Assembly (NCBI GenBank): GCA_024681775.1
Contig: JAILAF010000106.1
Location: 1-58,756, forward strand
Source: Lachnospiraceae bacterium
GTDB taxonomy: Bacteria; Bacillota; Clostridia; Lachnospirales; Lachnospiraceae
Reading direction: 5' to 3'
DNA: 58,756 bases
Shown: positions 19,231 to 25,650 of the stretch, one piece after another
How the letters are laid out: each line of letters begins with the position of its first letter
Numbering within the stretch: position 1 is the stretch's first letter
Notes under the pieces: generated by a model
The model's input: only the letters and a program-made list of their open reading frames with translations
The model's database searches: none
Told to the model about the DNA's origin: nothing
Program-made: the position numbers and the translations under genes

Positions 19231-20268
19231 AATCTCCAGTTCCGGATGTTCAGCGAGGTTCAGGATCTCGCCGTTTTCGTCCCGTAAAATGGGGCGGGAG
19301 TAGGGCTGTTTGGTGATGATCATCACCTCCCAGACGGAGCCGTCGTTTAGCTCGACTTTGGTACCGATCTGGGCTTCGCTGATGCGCTCGATCAGTGGCA
19401 TCAGGATGGAATTGTCATATTTTTCCTTGCTCTTTTCCAGGGTGCCGATGATCTGCAGCGGAGTGAAGGCCCTGCGGTGCATTCTGGGAGAAGCCATGGC
19501 GATGTAGGTATCGACGATGGCCATGTATCTGGCGTATTTGTCGATCTTATCTCCGGTGAGATGAGAGGGATAGCCGGATCCGTCCATGCGTTCATGGTGC
19601 ATGAGGATGGCGGCCTTGATGTGGTCACTCAGGTTCGGATCGTTCCGCACCAGAACATAACCGATCACGGGATGCTTGCGCACCATCTCGAATTCCTCGT
19701 CCGTCAGTTTTCCGGGCTTCCAGAGGATCTCGTTGGGCAACTTCCATTTTCCGATGTCATAGAAAAATCCGCACATGATAAGACGTTTTTTCTCATGGGC
19801 ATCCATTCCCATCCAGTTGGCGAAAGCGCCGCAGAGAAGTGCGGAGTTCAGGGATGCGGTGTAGGTCAGCTCATCCTCGCCGGGCATCATGTTGTAGATG
19901 AAATCGAGCAGCTGCTTCTCGGAGGAGACATACTCGTTGATCTTGTTATATACGGCCATCAGGGAAGCGGGATCCATGGATTTGGTTCCCAGGTAGCTGA
20001 TCATAATGGCTTTGTAGACCAGGAGCTGTTCCTGGTAGACCTTAACGAAGTTCTGGAAATCGGTGGAGTATTGGATCTTCTGGTAATGGGTGGTGGCGTA
20101 GTCCACGTCTTCCATGATGGTGACGCACAGGATATTAAAGCGTTCCAGCCGCTCCATAACCCGCTCGTCGATCTTCCGGCCGGCCTTAAAGAGAACCTCG
20201 CCGTCATGTTCGACAGGTTCCGCAAGTACCATTCCCGGCTTACATTCCATTCTGGTGATCGTTTTCAC
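19216..20268 (-). CDS. Degenerate HD-GYP domain protein
   Basis: HD-GYP proteins hydrolyse cyclic-di-GMP. From the GTG at 20268 (ribosome site GGAGGG 8 bases upstream) the protein has 350 residues; a TTG at 20301 gives 11 more residues but lacks a ribosome site. An N-terminal region (1-110) without a recognised sensor domain precedes the HD-GYP core. The second half of the motif is intact: KHPVIGY, H224-H225-E226 and RMDGSGYP. The first metal-binding His is replaced by Ala (A138 in YTASLN, usually YTHSLN), the HD pair is Y170-D171 (FFYDIGKWKLP), and VADxYDAM reads VDTYIAM. Such losses should impair metal binding, so it may be a c-di-GMP or protein-binding regulator rather than an enzyme. It is a single gene facing its neighbour. 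Confidence 0.82.
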   Translation of the reverse strand: MKTITRMECKPGMVLAEPVEHDGEVLFKAGRKIDERVMERLERFNILCVTIMEDVDYATTHYQKIQYSTDFQNFVKVYQEQLLVYKAIMISYLGTKSMDPASLMAVYNKINEYVSSEKQLLDFIYNMMPGEDELTYTASLNSALLCGAFANWMGMDAHEKKRLIMCGFFYDIGKWKLPNEILWKPGKLTDEEFEMVRKHPVIGYVLVRNDPNLSDHIKAAILMHHERMDGSGYPSHLTGDKIDKYARYMAIVDTYIAMASPRMHRRAFTPLQIIGTLEKSKEKYDNSILMPLIERISEAQIGTKVELNDGSVWEVMIITKQPYSRPILRDENGEILNLAEHPELEIEKLA

Positions 20269-20381
20269 TGCTCCGCCCTCCGCAGAAGTACGTTCCTTCA
20301 ACTATAATATTCTGATTTTTTGACGGAACTGTCAATAAAATATGCGAATTTTTTAGTAAATAAGGGACTTTATGTGATAAA

Positions 20382-20720
20382 ATGCAACCTATGAAACCGG
20401 ATTTTGTTTTTTACCCCCAAGTGTATATCAGTCCGGACCTGGATGCGAAGGATCTGCCGAAACTGCGCCGTAAGATCAAAGCGGCAAAAGACGGACTTTA
20501 TGTCATTACTGTCAGTGAGGCGCCCGGAGAACAGCTGGAGATCCTGCCCAGCAAGACCCTGAAGGGCCTTCTCTACGACGGGCGCCGCATTCCGGTGGTG
20601 GGGATCGCTTCCGGCGAGGAGACAGCCGCGGAACTGGTGGCTTCCATTGCGGAGGATTGCATGAAGGTGCGGGGGGACCTGAATATGAAGGAGTATTGCA
20701 CATGTGGGCAGTGGTATTAA
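20382..20720 (+). CDS. Small conserved-looking protein of unknown function
   Basis: I do not recognise this 112-residue protein (109 if the second Met, 20391, is used). It is soluble in appearance, with alternating beta-like and helical stretches (DFVFYPQVYISP, KDLPKLRRKIKAAKDGLYVITV, TLKGLLYDGRRIPVVGIASGEE) and a Cys pair near the end (CTCGQWY). No ribosome site stands before either Met, and TGATAAAAT at 20375-20383 looks like an extended -10 whose start point would fall at the second Met. Its last 19 bases overlap the DUF2953 gene, whose ribosome site is inside it, which argues that it is translated and coupled to ytfI/ytfJ-like genes. Confidence 0.6.
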   Translation: MQPMKPDFVFYPQVYISPDLDAKDLPKLRRKIKAAKDGLYVITVSEAPGEQLEILPSKTLKGLLYDGRRIPVVGIASGEETAAELVASIAEDCMKVRGDLNMKEYCTCGQWY

Positions 20721-21826
20721 AAATTCTCATTGTCCTGGGATGGATCCTTCTGGGGATCCTGAGCCTCGCCCTGCTCCTTTTGCTTCTGGTGCTGTTTACG
20801 CCCTTTGTCTACCGGATCGAGGGCACTGCGGGTGAGGAAGGGGCAGCGGATCCCTTTCACGGAAGGCTGCGGCTCCACTGGCTTTTGTGGATCGTAACGG
20901 GCGGCCTGGACTATCCGAGTCCGGGCGTTCTCAAGGTAAGGCTCCTGGGCATTCCTGTTTTCAAGTTGAACCTTGGGAAGAAAGAGGAGTTCGCCGTACA
21001 GCCGGAGGAGGAAGGTGCGAAGCCTGAGGAAGGTGCGAAGCCTGAGGAAGGCACGTCTCCCGGGGAAGCTGCGGAAAGCAGTGCCTCCGCCCTGACGGAA
21101 ACCTCCGAAGGATGGGAGAAAGCATCCGCAGCGAGCAATCCCACGGAAGCGAAGGAAAGCAGCGGCGGAACGGAGACGGCGGAAGCGCAGGGAAGCAGCG
21201 ATGTCGCAGAGAAGCCGGAAGCCAAGGCGGAGAGCAGCGAATCCTCGGGGACAGCGCAAACCGGGACCGCTAAGGAAGCAGAGGATGCAGAGGAAGGCCC
21301 TGAAGGCAGTGGCAGTGCGGCAGAGGAGGATGCGGAGCAGGAGAAGCCATCCTTCTTCGAAAAGATTGCTACCACTTTGCATAACTTCTGTGATAAAATC
21401 AAGTTGACGCTTTGGGACCTGGAGTTTTGGAAGAACCTCCTGGAGCACGAAGATACGCAAGGGTTCCTGTCCGGGACCAAAAAGCAGGTGCTTCGCCTGC
21501 TGCGGATGCTGCTTCCCAGAGACATTCAGGCGGATCTCGTTTTCGGAACGGGGGCGCCGGATACCACCGGGTATCTGTATGGCCTTTATGCGCTTTTTGC
21601 GGATCGCTTCCGCAAGGGCTCCCGGGTGGTGCCGGACTTTGAGGAGCAGATCCTCAAAGGAAGGGTAAAGATGCGGGGCCGATTTACCGTATTCGGTGTA
21701 GTGCTGTGCGGCCTGAAAGTGCTTCTGGATAAGCGCTTCAAGCGCACCAGAGGCAGGATCGGCGCCCATAAGGAAAAGAAGGCCCGGCGGATGGAAAAAT
21801 TGGAAACAGGCAGCATAGAGGAATGA
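20702..21826 (+). CDS. DUF2953 (YtfI-like) membrane protein
   Basis: Family next to ytfJ in B. subtilis (ytfI), linked to sporulation by context only. Start ATG 20702 has AAGGAG at 20688-20693. Of 374 residues, 1-30 form one hydrophobic helix (KILIVLGWILLGILSLALLL), 30-90 a beta-rich segment with VYRIEGTAG and LKVRLLGIPVFKLNL, about 95-215 a low-complexity Glu/Ala/Ser-rich spacer, and the C-terminal part (about 215-350) matches DUF2953 with WDLEFWKNLLEHEDTQ, ADLVFGTGAPDTTGYLYGLY and LKGRVKMRGRFTVFGVV. The long acidic spacer is unusual; the core family has little between its two parts. ytfJ follows after 25 bases, preserving the B. subtilis pair. Confidence 0.75.
   Translation: MWAVVLKILIVLGWILLGILSLALLLLLLVLFTPFVYRIEGTAGEEGAADPFHGRLRLHWLLWIVTGGLDYPSPGVLKVRLLGIPVFKLNLGKKEEFAVQPEEEGAKPEEGAKPEEGTSPGEAAESSASALTETSEGWEKASAASNPTEAKESSGGTETAEAQGSSDVAEKPEAKAESSESSGTAQTGTAKEAEDAEEGPEGSGSAAEEDAEQEKPSFFEKIATTLHNFCDKIKLTLWDLEFWKNLLEHEDTQGFLSGTKKQVLRLLRMLLPRDIQADLVFGTGAPDTTGYLYGLYALFADRFRKGSRVVPDFEEQILKGRVKMRGRFTVFGVVLCGLKVLLDKRFKRTRGRIGAHKEKKARRMEKLETGSIEE
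21008..21052 (+). repeat. In-frame 18-bp tandem repeat
   Basis: Two perfect copies of GAGGAAGGTGCGAAGCCT (21008-21025, 21026-21043) and a partial third encode EEGAKP repeats in the acidic spacer of the DUF2953 protein. Slippage here would change spacer length without a frameshift. Confidence 0.8.
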
Positions 21827-21851
21827 CCGCCGCCTGTACGGGGAGGAATTT

Positions 21852-22259
21852 ATGTCGGAGTTGGAGCGTAAGGAGAAAGAGACTGTGGTGAATTCCCTGC
21901 TGAGCGGGATGGACCACATTTTGTCCAGTAAAACCGTTGTGGGGGAGCCCATCCGGCTGGAGGGGATCACCATCATCCCTCTGGTGGATGTTTCCTTCGG
22001 CCTGGCTGCGGGGAACGGTAAGGATACGAAGAACGCATCCGCTTCCGGAATGGGAGGCATGGGCGGCAAGGTAAGCCCTAACAGCGTTCTGGTGATCCAG
22101 GACGGACACGCAAGGATCTTAAGCATCAAGAACCAGGATAATCTGACGAAGATCCTGGATATGATACCGGAACTGACACATCGTTTTACGAAGGCAAAGG
22201 GCGGCGAGCCCACGGATGCCGAAGTGAAGGAGGCTGCATTTCCTGAAAACGGGGAATAG
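21852..22259 (+). CDS. ytfJ: GerW/YtfJ family sporulation protein
   Basis: Homologue of B. subtilis YtfJ (GerW), needed there for normal spore germination and found in the forespore. GGGAGGAA precedes ATG 21852. The 135 residues show the family pattern: an N-terminal helix VNSLLSGMDHILSSKTVVGEP, then ITIIPLVDVSFGLAAGNG, a Gly/Met-rich stretch (SGMGGMGGKVSPNSVLVI), and a C-terminal part with DMIPELTHRF. It lies right after the DUF2953 gene, the same order as ytfI-ytfJ, which supports both calls. The family also occurs in some non-sporulating clostridia, so it does not prove sporulation. Confidence 0.87.
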   Translation: MSELERKEKETVVNSLLSGMDHILSSKTVVGEPIRLEGITIIPLVDVSFGLAAGNGKDTKNASASGMGGMGGKVSPNSVLVIQDGHARILSIKNQDNLTKILDMIPELTHRFTKAKGGEPTDAEVKEAAFPENGE

Positions 22260-22279
22260 CCTTATGCGGGTGAAAGGCC

Positions 22280-22831
22280 ATGATTGATTGGGACGAAATC
22301 GTACAGGCACAGGACGATGACGAACTGAAAAAGGTCAAGATCTTTCTCTTTAAGGAGAACATGCGGCTGGATGCCGAGAAGCGCAACCTGGAGGAGGAAC
22401 GCCGTCGCATCGAACAGATGCAGGAGGATTTCATCAAGGACCGGGTCAAGTTGCGGGATGAGCTGGACGAGCTGAACCGCAGGACGCTGCAGGAACGGCA
22501 GCGCCTGAAGCAGGAGAGCATGTTTTTCGAGAAAAAAATGGAGATCTTAAAGGACGGATTCCGTTCCCTGGAGGAAGATCGCAGAAAGCTGGAGCAGGAG
22601 CGCAGGAACCTGGAGGAATCCAGACTGCTGGGACAGGGCTTCGAGGACGCATCCCCGGAATCCCTGGAAGAGGTGGCGGAATTTCTGTTCCGCGGCGTGG
22701 TGGGCTCCGTTGCCCTCAGAAAGCGCTACAAGGACCTGGTGAAGATTTTTCATCCCGACAATCTCTGCGGAGATGCCCAGATGGCCCAGGCCATCAACCG
22801 CGTGTTCCAGAGAAGATGGAACGAGTTGTAA
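22280..22831 (+). CDS. Coiled-coil protein with C-terminal J-like domain
   Basis: Residues 15 to about 120 are a long charged coiled coil rich in Glu, Arg and Lys (LEEERRRIEQMQEDF, LEEDRRKLEQERRNLEES). The last 45 residues, RYKDLVKIFHPDNLCGD and INRVFQRRW, resemble the second and third helices of a DnaJ domain with the HPD triplet at 158-160. In J proteins HPD stimulates Hsp70 ATPase. Whether DnaK is the partner here is inference, as is any link to the preceding ytfJ (20 bases upstream). Length 183 residues; the start ATG 22280 has only a weak AAAGG before it. No membrane segment. Confidence 0.65.
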   Translation: MIDWDEIVQAQDDDELKKVKIFLFKENMRLDAEKRNLEEERRRIEQMQEDFIKDRVKLRDELDELNRRTLQERQRLKQESMFFEKKMEILKDGFRSLEEDRRKLEQERRNLEESRLLGQGFEDASPESLEEVAEFLFRGVVGSVALRKRYKDLVKIFHPDNLCGDAQMAQAINRVFQRRWNEL

Positions 22832-22834
22832 TAT

Positions 22835-22956
22835 AGCGTATCGCTCTGCGATACGCTCGCGCGAGCGCGGTGTCGCAAAGCGACAATCTTCCTGCCCGCG
22901 CGAGTCGCATCCTCGCGGAGCGTTTTCGTTTGACGGAAAGTTCCGTCAAACGAAAA
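22835..22956. repeat. Cluster of short inverted repeats
   Basis: Consecutive hairpins: AGCGTATCGC/GCGATACGCT around TCT (22835-22857), CTCGCGCGAG, TGTCGC/GCGACA, and a 14-16 bp stem TTCGTTTGACGGAA/TTCCGTCAAACGAA (22925-22954) with a two-base loop. They fill the gap between convergent genes. No open frame is convincing here. Confidence 0.7.
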
Positions 22957-22980
22957 AACCCCGGACATCCATCCGGGGTT
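22957..22980. terminator. Bidirectional terminator between the J-like gene and rpmB
   Basis: AACCCCGGA (22957-22965), loop CATCCA, TCCGGGGTT (22972-22980). On the minus strand it is followed by TTTTTTCG, making it the rpmB terminator; on the plus strand the T-tract is short. Confidence 0.8.
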
Positions 22981-23002
22981 TCAAATCTCAAAAGAAAAAT
23001 AA

Positions 23003-23188
23003 TCAGGCACGCTCAACGGCGCCGCTTCTGAGGCATCTGGAGCAGACATGCATACGCTTGGTGCCGCCGTTAACCTTGCACTTTACGCTACGCACGTTGG
23101 AATTCCAGATTGCGTTGCTTCTTCTATGAGAATGGCTGACATTGTTTCCAAAATGTACGCCTTTGCCGCAAACATCACACTTTGCCAT
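23003..23188 (-). CDS. rpmB: Ribosomal protein bL28
   Basis: Large-subunit ribosomal protein of 61 residues, the usual Firmicutes length. It begins MAKCDVCGKGVHFGNNVSHS and contains SNAIWNSNVRSVK; two CxxC pairs (CDVC near residue 4, CSRC near 49) mark the zinc-binding form. GGGAGG lies 7 bases before the start on the minus strand. It is transcribed divergently from asp23-fakA, the order also seen in B. subtilis (rpmB, yloU, yloV). Confidence 0.97.
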   Translation of the reverse strand: MAKCDVCGKGVHFGNNVSHSHRRSNAIWNSNVRSVKCKVNGGTKRMHVCSRCLRSGAVERA

Positions 23189-23237
23189 GATTACACCTCC
23201 CTTACATCAAATCCCGCGATTTTTTCGCAACATTGAT

Positions 23238-23266
23238 ATAATAACAAATGAATGATTTGATTGCAA
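23238..23266 (-). promoter_or_regulatory. rpmB promoter
   Basis: Read on the minus strand: TTGCAA (23266-23261), 17-base spacer, TATTAT (23243-23238). Strong sigma-A match, as expected for a ribosomal protein gene. Confidence 0.75.
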
Positions 23267-23293
23267 GGAGAAATTATAATTTCAGAAAATCGG

Positions 23294-23322
23294 TTTTCAT
23301 TTTGCACGAAAACTGATATAGT
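23294..23322 (+). promoter_or_regulatory. asp23-fakA promoter
   Basis: TTTTCA (23294-23299), 17-base spacer, TATAGT (23317-23322). A perfect TATAAT also occurs at 23275-23280 but without a matching -35, so a second start is possible. Confidence 0.5.
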
Positions 23323-23352
23323 AGTTTGGAATGTTTGAACAAGGAGGTCATT

Positions 23353-23715
23353 ATGAAGGGTTCTTCCATGAACACCCATATGGGGAATATCGTAGTAGAT
23401 AATGAAGTCATTGCTCAATACGCCGGCAGTGTTGCCGTTGAGTGCTTCGGTATTGTCGGAATGGCAGGCGTGAGCATGAAGGACGGACTGGTCAAGCTCT
23501 TGAAGAAAGAATCTCTGACCAGGGGGATCCATGTCAGCCTGAATCCGGACCGGAAGCTGATCCTCGATTTTCATGTTATTGTGGCCTATGATGTCAGCAT
23601 TAAGGCTGTGGCCGACAATCTCATCGAGAATGTCAAATATCGTGTGGAGGAATTCACAGGCCTTCCCATCGAGCGTATCAATATTTATGTCGAAGGCGTT
23701 AAGGTAATTGATTAA
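23353..23715 (+). CDS. Asp23/Gls24 family protein (YloU-like)
   Basis: Small protein family of the Gram-positive cell envelope; in Firmicutes the copy beside fakA is yloU. AAGGAGG (23341-23347) fixes the start at ATG 23353, giving 120 residues. The family pattern is clear: GNIVVDNEVIAQYAGSVAVE, CFGIVGMAGV, LDFHVIVAYDVSI, and VEEFTGLPIERINIYVEGV at the end. No signal peptide or membrane segment, so any envelope attachment needs a partner. Exact function is unknown. It lies 14 bases upstream of fakA, an arrangement conserved across Firmicutes, suggesting a link to fatty acid activation or membrane stress. Confidence 0.88.
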   Translation: MKGSSMNTHMGNIVVDNEVIAQYAGSVAVECFGIVGMAGVSMKDGLVKLLKKESLTRGIHVSLNPDRKLILDFHVIVAYDVSIKAVADNLIENVKYRVEEFTGLPIERINIYVEGVKVID

Positions 23716-23729
23716 GGAGGATTTGCCCC

Positions 23730-25382
23730 GTGTCTGTTTCACAGATTGATGTTAAGCTTTTGCGTCGCATGTTCCTTGCGGGCGCAAAGAGTCTGGAAAG
23801 CCAGAAAGATCTGATCAACGAATTGAATGTATTTCCCGTTCCCGATGGCGATACCGGTACCAATATGACCATGACCATCATGTCAGCGGCCAAAGAGGTG
23901 TCCGAGCTGGGGGACGATACGGATATGAAGACCCTGAGCAAGGCTATTTCCAGCGGTTCCCTGAAAGGCGCCAGAGGAAACTCCGGCGTGATCCTTTCCC
24001 AGCTCCTTCGGGGCTTTACCCGCAGGATCAAGGAGGAAGAGGTTCTCACCATCCCCGTTTTGACGGAAGGTTTTGTAAAGGCTGTAGAGACCGCATATAA
24101 GGCAGTTATGGTTCCCAAGGAGGGCACGATCCTCACGGTTGCAAAGGGCATCTCCGAATGTGCTCTGGCACTTCAGGAGGAGGGCTGCACGGATCTGAGC
24201 GTTTTCCTGAATACCTGTCTGAAGAAGGGAGAGGAGACCCTGGAGCTTACCCCCGAAATGCTGCCTGTTCTGAAGCAGGCAGGAGTGGTGGATTCCGGCG
24301 GAAAGGGTCTGGTGGTTGCTTTCCGCGGTGCCATAGACCTCTTTGAGGGCAAGGAGATGGATCTTACCATCGGTGAAGTCACCGAGGAAGCACCCGAGGA
24401 GGAGGACATCCTTCGTCCCGAGCATTTGTACTATACCTCCGCTACCATTACCCTCATGCGCCCCTTCAATATCAAGAGCGAGCTGGATCTGAAGTCCTAT
24501 CTGGAGGGCATCGGCGATAAGGCTGTTGTCACCAGCACGGAGACAAGCGTAGACCTGGCACTGTATACCAACGATCCCGGCATGGCTTTGCAGAAGGCAC
24601 TGCTCTACGGTGATCTGAAGGATGTGGTGATCCGGAACAGAAGTACGGAAGAGTATCCTGCCATCGAGGAAGAGGGACAGGAAGCGCATGCTCCCGCACC
24701 TGTTCAGGCAGAAGGTCCCAGAAAGCCCGTAGGCTTTATTGCCGTATCCGCAGGTGACGGCCTGGCCGAGATCTTCCGCAGCCTCGGCGTGGACTACGTG
24801 ATCGAGGGCGGACAGACCATGAATCCTTCCACTGCGGACATTCTGGACGCTGTGGCCAAGGTCAATGCAGACACTGTATTCGTCCTTCCCAACAACAAAA
24901 ACATCATTCTGGCGGCAAACCAGGCTGCGGAGCTGTCCACCGACAAGTCCGTTCTGGTGATCCCCACCAAGACCATTCCCCAGGGAATCACCGCTGCCAT
25001 CAATTATGTGCCCGACAGCACAACGGACGAGAACGAGCAGTCCATGATGGAGCAGATCGGCAAGGTGAAGTCCGGCGAGATCACCTACGCCGTCCGCGAT
25101 ACCGTCATCGATGACAAGACCATCGAAAAAGGCGATTACATGGGCATCGGCGACAAGGGTATCCTGGCCGTGTCCAAGGATCTGACCGCTGCGGTCAAGG
25201 AGATGATCGGTGAGATGGTGGAGGAGTCCTCCGAGCTCATCAGCATTTACTACGGCTCCGATGTGTCCGATGATGACGCGGCAGCCATGCAGCAGACCGT
25301 TCAGGAAGCGTTCCCCGGTGTGGATGTGGAGCTGCAGCCCGGCGGACAGCCGATCTATTACTATATTGTTTCAGTGGAATAA
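23730..25382 (+). CDS. fakA: Fatty acid kinase catalytic subunit FakA (YloV, DAK2 domain)
   Basis: Phosphorylates fatty acids held by a FakB (DegV) partner, feeding exogenous fatty acids into phospholipid synthesis. The start is GTG 23730, with AAGGAGG 9 bases upstream. The 550 residues hold an N-terminal DhaL/DAK2 kinase domain (PVPDGDTGTNM with D39 and D41 for Mg-ATP; SLKGARGNSGVILSQLLRG), a middle domain with VDSGGKGLVVAF, and a C-terminal DegV-like domain (GDGLAEIFRSLGVDYVIEGG, PNNKNIILAANQAA, VPTKTIPQG-type). A FakB-like gene is present at 27.8 kb, separated by recG. Fits the Firmicutes gene order rpmB/asp23/fakA/recG. Confidence 0.92.
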   Translation: MSVSQIDVKLLRRMFLAGAKSLESQKDLINELNVFPVPDGDTGTNMTMTIMSAAKEVSELGDDTDMKTLSKAISSGSLKGARGNSGVILSQLLRGFTRRIKEEEVLTIPVLTEGFVKAVETAYKAVMVPKEGTILTVAKGISECALALQEEGCTDLSVFLNTCLKKGEETLELTPEMLPVLKQAGVVDSGGKGLVVAFRGAIDLFEGKEMDLTIGEVTEEAPEEEDILRPEHLYYTSATITLMRPFNIKSELDLKSYLEGIGDKAVVTSTETSVDLALYTNDPGMALQKALLYGDLKDVVIRNRSTEEYPAIEEEGQEAHAPAPVQAEGPRKPVGFIAVSAGDGLAEIFRSLGVDYVIEGGQTMNPSTADILDAVAKVNADTVFVLPNNKNIILAANQAAELSTDKSVLVIPTKTIPQGITAAINYVPDSTTDENEQSMMEQIGKVKSGEITYAVRDTVIDDKTIEKGDYMGIGDKGILAVSKDLTAAVKEMIGEMVEESSELISIYYGSDVSDDDAAAMQQTVQEAFPGVDVELQPGGQPIYYYIVSVE

Positions 25383-25518
25383 GTATCTCAATGATAAATG
25401 CTGCGCATTTCTAATTGAGATACAATCGAACTTCGTTCGATAGATAATAATCGCTTCGCGATTAGAAAATAAGTAACAATTTTTGAAAAATGTTACATGT
25501 AGTTTGTTTGACTACATG
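25383..25518. repeat. Cluster of five to six short hairpins
   Basis: In 136 bases: GTATCTCAAT/ATTGAGATAC (25383-25392, 25414-25423) enclosing AAATGC/GCATTT; ATCGAAC-TTC-GTTCGAT (25425-25441); TAATCGC-TTC-GCGATTA (25448-25464); GTAACA/TGTTAC (25473-25496); CATGTAGT/ACTACATG (25496-25518). Two share the TTC loop. The 268-base gap before recG holds these, a promoter and a terminator, and no credible gene. Confidence 0.75.
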
Positions 25519-25532
25519 CACCCGATTATAAT
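25504..25532 (+). promoter_or_regulatory. recG promoter candidate
   Basis: TTGTTT (25504-25509), 17-base spacer, TATAAT (25527-25532, perfect). Predicted start near 25539 lies inside the 5' arm of the terminator hairpin that follows. Confidence 0.6.
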
Positions 25533-25534
25533 CA

Positions 25535-25561
25535 AGAGGAGACTGTGCGTCTCCTCTTTTT
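25535..25561 (+). terminator. Rho-independent terminator after fakA
   Basis: Nine-pair stem AGAGGAGAC (25535-25543) with GTCTCCTCT (25549-25557), loop TGTGC, T-tract 25557-25561. It would end asp23-fakA transcripts. Confidence 0.82.
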
Positions 25562-25650
25562 CTTGTGCCTGAAGGAGGTACACCGCTGCATGACTGCGGG
25601 AGTTTCCTTGCGGCGGGGGGGATCGGGAGGCTGCAGGTGGGAGGTGTGCC

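Noticed and set aside
22835..22956. CRISPR array or tRNA in the hairpin-rich gap
   Set aside because: The hairpins have different sequences, no regular spacers, and no cloverleaf or CCA end.
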